From assembly GCA_009691525.1 (NCBI GenBank), contig SICG01000012.1, positions 1 through 44,418 on the forward strand: a stretch of DNA of 44,418 nt. Reading direction: 5' to 3'. The stretch comes from Candidatus Latescibacterota bacterium (GTDB lineage: Bacteria; Latescibacterota; UBA2968; UBA8231). Below the pieces are notes generated by a model. The model searched no databases. It was not told the origin of the DNA and worked only from the letters and a program-made list of their open reading frames with translations. Made by a program: the position numbers and the translations under genes. Positions within the stretch are counted from its first letter, which is position 1. Each line of letters begins with the position of its first letter. Shown piece after piece: positions 42,001 to 44,418 of this stretch.

Positions 42001-44409
42001 ATGGACGATGCCAATATTATTGAGGTGAAGCTGTGGCGCGACGGGCTTGCCTTGATGGCCAAGCCCCAGACGCTGCAGCACGCGTTGAGGGAAGCAGCCG
42101 AGATGCTGGTGGAGCACTTCGCCGTGGACTTTTGCGCCGTTTATCTATTAGACCGGCGGACGGATGAGCTGGTGCTGCAAGGACGGGGAGGACAGAAGAG
42201 CCACCTGGCGATGACCAGGCTGCGGATTGGGCAGGGTATCACCGGTATGGCCGCTTACCAACGGAAGTTATTGCAGGTAGCCCACATGCAGCGCGACCCG
42301 CGCTCGGTGCATCGCCAGAGAGGCGAGCATTACTACCAGAGCATCGTCGCCCTGCCCCTGGTCGAGGACGAGGCGTTGTTGGGGGCGCTGAATCTGCAAA
42401 ACAGTGCGGTGCGCCACTTTTTGGCAGAGGAGGTAGAGGTCCTCAACAAGGTGGTGCGGCCGCTTATCCTCGGGATCATCCGGACCGCCCAGGCCTTTGA
42501 GGATATGGGGCAGCGGACCAGCGAGGTTCAGGCTCTCAACGAATTGGGCCAGGCGATGAATTCAGGTTTGGGACTCGACGAATCCATTGAGTTGATCGCC
42601 ACCAAGGCCGCCGAGGCGCTCAGTGCCAAGGGCTCGATCATCCGTCTGATGGTAGAGGATGGGTCCCTGGCGCAGGCGACGGTGGTGGCGGTGTCAGAAG
42701 AGCAGTTTGACGCCCGCGACGAGAAACGCATCGCAGAGTACGTAGCCGCCACTGGCGAGCCCATCGTGATCGACGATCTGCGCGCCATCAAGCAGCCAGA
42801 GGCGCTGGGAGCATCCCTGGTGTGTATCCCTCTGGTGCTCGAGGAGCGAGTGGTCGGCACCTTGACCCTGTTCGACAAGATAGCCCCCCTTGGTGCGGAA
42901 CGGCGCTTGTTCAGCATGGACGACCTCAACATGCTTTTTGCCATATCTAGCCAGCTGGCCGCAGAAATCGAGGACATTCGGCTCACCGGGCGTTTGCAGG
43001 AATTGGTGCGCACCGAAAAGCAGCAGGCCGAGGAATTGCGGCAGCTCTACAATCGTTCGCGGGCCTTGCTGGAGTCCATTTCCGACGGCCTGCTGGCGGT
43101 TGATCGCGAGGGCATGGTGGTCGAAGCCAATACCGTGGCCCATCGGATCTTTGGCCAGCAGCAACGGGCGCTCAAGAACCGTTTCATCGATGATCTGGCC
43201 GAAGATAAGCCGTCATTGCGGGAGTGGCTGAAGCGCGGGGAACAGTTCAGCCAGCGCGTCATCACCCTGAACACGGTGGCGGGGAAGGTAGCGGCTATGG
43301 CCAACCTGCAGCCGATCCTCGATGTCGGCTCCCAAGCCAGTGGCGCGGTGCTGACTTTCAGGGAGATGGGCGAGGTGGGACGCTTGGTGAACCGAGTTAT
43401 CGGCGTGCAGCGCACCTTTGCCTTCGAGGACATCATCGGCAGCAGTCCCATCATCGAGAAGACCAAGGAGTTGGCCAGAGTCGCCGCCGGAACTAGCTCT
43501 AACATCCTGATCCAGGGGGAGACTGGCACCGGCAAGGAAGTGTTTGCCCAGGGCATTCACAATGCCAGCGCTTACAGCGAGGGACCCTTTCTAGCGGTGA
43601 ACTGCGCGGCGCTGCCCCGGGACCTGATAGAAAGCGAGTTGTTCGGCTATGTGGAAGGGGCCTTTACCGGGGCCAGCAAAAAGGGCCGGCTGGGCAAGTT
43701 CGAACTGGCCAGTGGCGGCACACTTTTTTTGGACGAAATAGGCGAGATTCCCCCCGAAGCCCAGGTAAAATTGCTGCGCGTCCTGCAGGAAAAAGCTATC
43801 GTCAGAGTGGGGGGGGACCGCACTATTCCCGTGAATTGTCGTATGATAACCGCCACCAATCGCGATCTACACCGCGCCGTGAGTGAGCAAAAATTCCGCC
43901 AGGATCTGCTCTACCGGTTGGATGTTATCACCATTGAAGTGCCCCCTTTGCGCGAACGGCGGGGCGATATTCCTCTCTTTGTCGCCCGCTTCATCGAGAA
44001 TTTCGCCCAGCGCAACCGCAAGGCGGTAGAGAGCGTCGCCCCAGAAGTGCTGGAAAAACTCAGTGCCTATACCTGGCCCGGCAATGTCAGGCAACTCGAA
44101 AACGCCATAGAACACGCTGTTGCAGTGGCCAAGGAACGTCAGATCCTATGGGAAGACCTGCCAGTCCATCTCCAGAGTGTGATCGTTGGAGAGGGGACTG
44201 GCATCGAACCTCAGGACACCTTTATCAAGGCTCGTCTCGTTTACGAAGAGGCCACCAAGAGCATGTACATCGAAGCTCTTCGTGTCGAGCAGGGAGATAT
44301 TTCCAGGGCAGCACACCTACTGGGCATCAGCCGAGCGACCTTTTATCGACGTCTGCGGAGGTTTGGCTTGAAGCGAACTGTATCAAAAATGATAATAGTG
44401 GATCATTAA
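42001..44409 (+). CDS. GAF-GAF-PAS sigma-54-dependent transcriptional activator
   Basis: 802 residues. Two GAF domains (about 20-160 and 175-325), a short coiled coil, a PAS domain (about 352-460), a sigma-54 AAA+ domain (473-710) and a Fis-type helix-turn-helix (about 755-797). Walker A is GETGTGKE (506-513), the sigma-54 contact loop is GAFTGA (553-558), Walker B is GGTLFLDEIGEIP, and the second-region arginine segment FRQDLLYRLDVITIEVPPLRER is intact. The DNA-binding helices are GDISRAAHLLGISRATFYRRL. Sensor domains suggest control by small ligands or redox state rather than by phosphorylation; no receiver domain is present. ATG 42001 sits two bases after a perfect inverted repeat. Target genes unknown. 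Confidence 0.95.
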   Translation: MDDANIIEVKLWRDGLALMAKPQTLQHALREAAEMLVEHFAVDFCAVYLLDRRTDELVLQGRGGQKSHLAMTRLRIGQGITGMAAYQRKLLQVAHMQRDPRSVHRQRGEHYYQSIVALPLVEDEALLGALNLQNSAVRHFLAEEVEVLNKVVRPLILGIIRTAQAFEDMGQRTSEVQALNELGQAMNSGLGLDESIELIATKAAEALSAKGSIIRLMVEDGSLAQATVVAVSEEQFDARDEKRIAEYVAATGEPIVIDDLRAIKQPEALGASLVCIPLVLEERVVGTLTLFDKIAPLGAERRLFSMDDLNMLFAISSQLAAEIEDIRLTGRLQELVRTEKQQAEELRQLYNRSRALLESISDGLLAVDREGMVVEANTVAHRIFGQQQRALKNRFIDDLAEDKPSLREWLKRGEQFSQRVITLNTVAGKVAAMANLQPILDVGSQASGAVLTFREMGEVGRLVNRVIGVQRTFAFEDIIGSSPIIEKTKELARVAAGTSSNILIQGETGTGKEVFAQGIHNASAYSEGPFLAVNCAALPRDLIESELFGYVEGAFTGASKKGRLGKFELASGGTLFLDEIGEIPPEAQVKLLRVLQEKAIVRVGGDRTIPVNCRMITATNRDLHRAVSEQKFRQDLLYRLDVITIEVPPLRERRGDIPLFVARFIENFAQRNRKAVESVAPEVLEKLSAYTWPGNVRQLENAIEHAVAVAKERQILWEDLPVHLQSVIVGEGTGIEPQDTFIKARLVYEEATKSMYIEALRVEQGDISRAAHLLGISRATFYRRLRRFGLKRTVSKMIIVDH

Positions 44410-44418
44410 TGCTTCCCC

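Overview
This is a GC-rich chromosomal window from a diderm (LPS-type) bacterium, gene-dense, with no mobile elements, tRNAs, rRNAs or CRISPR arrays that I can see. Core genes (carB, pyrK, pyrD, rplC, infC, zapA, greA, sbcCD, dinB, ygfZ) sit among envelope lipoproteins, a TPR/FG-GAP/UnbV lipoprotein of the CRTAC1 type, a 'YFNTFYNA' TPR lipoprotein, an MFS-HEAT fusion and sugar-phosphate-isomerase/oxidoreductase genes. That mix is typical of uncultured FCB-group-like lineages such as Latescibacterota or KSB1-type bacteria. The taxonomic guess is inference; the presence of lipoproteins, RlpA and a heptosyltransferase-type GT9 supports an outer membrane. Recognisable promoters look like ordinary sigma-70 sites (TTGACA-like, about 17 bp, TATAAT-like).

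Layout. 1-4.7 kb: galU (cut by the window edge) diverges from a CinA-like/nucleotidyltransferase fusion, which converges on a CRTAC1-type lipoprotein. 4.8-10 kb: an aldo/keto reductase, M20 peptidase, small membrane protein and bifunctional NAD(P)HX repair enzyme (nnr) in one plus-strand run, then a tail-anchored protein of unknown function. 10-18.5 kb: carB, a large TPR lipoprotein ending in a TonB-like domain, pyrK, pyrD and rlpA in a tight run, so pyrimidine synthesis and envelope genes appear co-transcribed. 18.5-24.7 kb: a GT9 glycosyltransferase, a solitary rplC with its own terminator, a HIT hydrolase and an LDH2-type dehydrogenase, a GT2 glycosyltransferase and the MFS-HEAT fusion. 24.8-28.7 kb: a TIM-barrel isomerase, a D-2-hydroxyacid dehydrogenase and PfkB kinase pair, infC (AUC start, own terminator) and zapA. 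28.9-33.6 kb: an FAD/Fe-S D-lactate-type dehydrogenase, an unknown protein and a LarA-type nickel racemase. 33.7-41.2 kb: a possible flgM remnant, ygfZ-dinB, an N-terminally short histidine kinase and sbcDC. 41.2-44.4 kb: greA behind a leader hairpin with the form of a terminator, and a GAF-GAF-PAS-sigma54 activator.

How the genes fit together. Several genes concern nicotinamide nucleotide handling (nnr, the CinA/nucleotidyltransferase fusion) and 2-hydroxyacid/lactate redox chemistry (FAD/Fe-S dehydrogenase, LarA-like racemase, LDH2-type and D-isomer-specific dehydrogenases). sbcDC, dinB and ygfZ form a repair and Fe-S maintenance block. The most notable non-standard points are the dispersal of translation genes (solitary rplC; infC without rpmI-rplT), the non-canonical AUC start of infC, a class 1B dihydroorotate dehydrogenase with Ser at the catalytic Cys position, the greA leader hairpin, and convergent neighbours whose stop codons interlock. 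I do not see a clearly novel defence or biosynthetic system; the best candidates for new biology are the gene fusions and the unknown protein between the lactate dehydrogenase and LarA.
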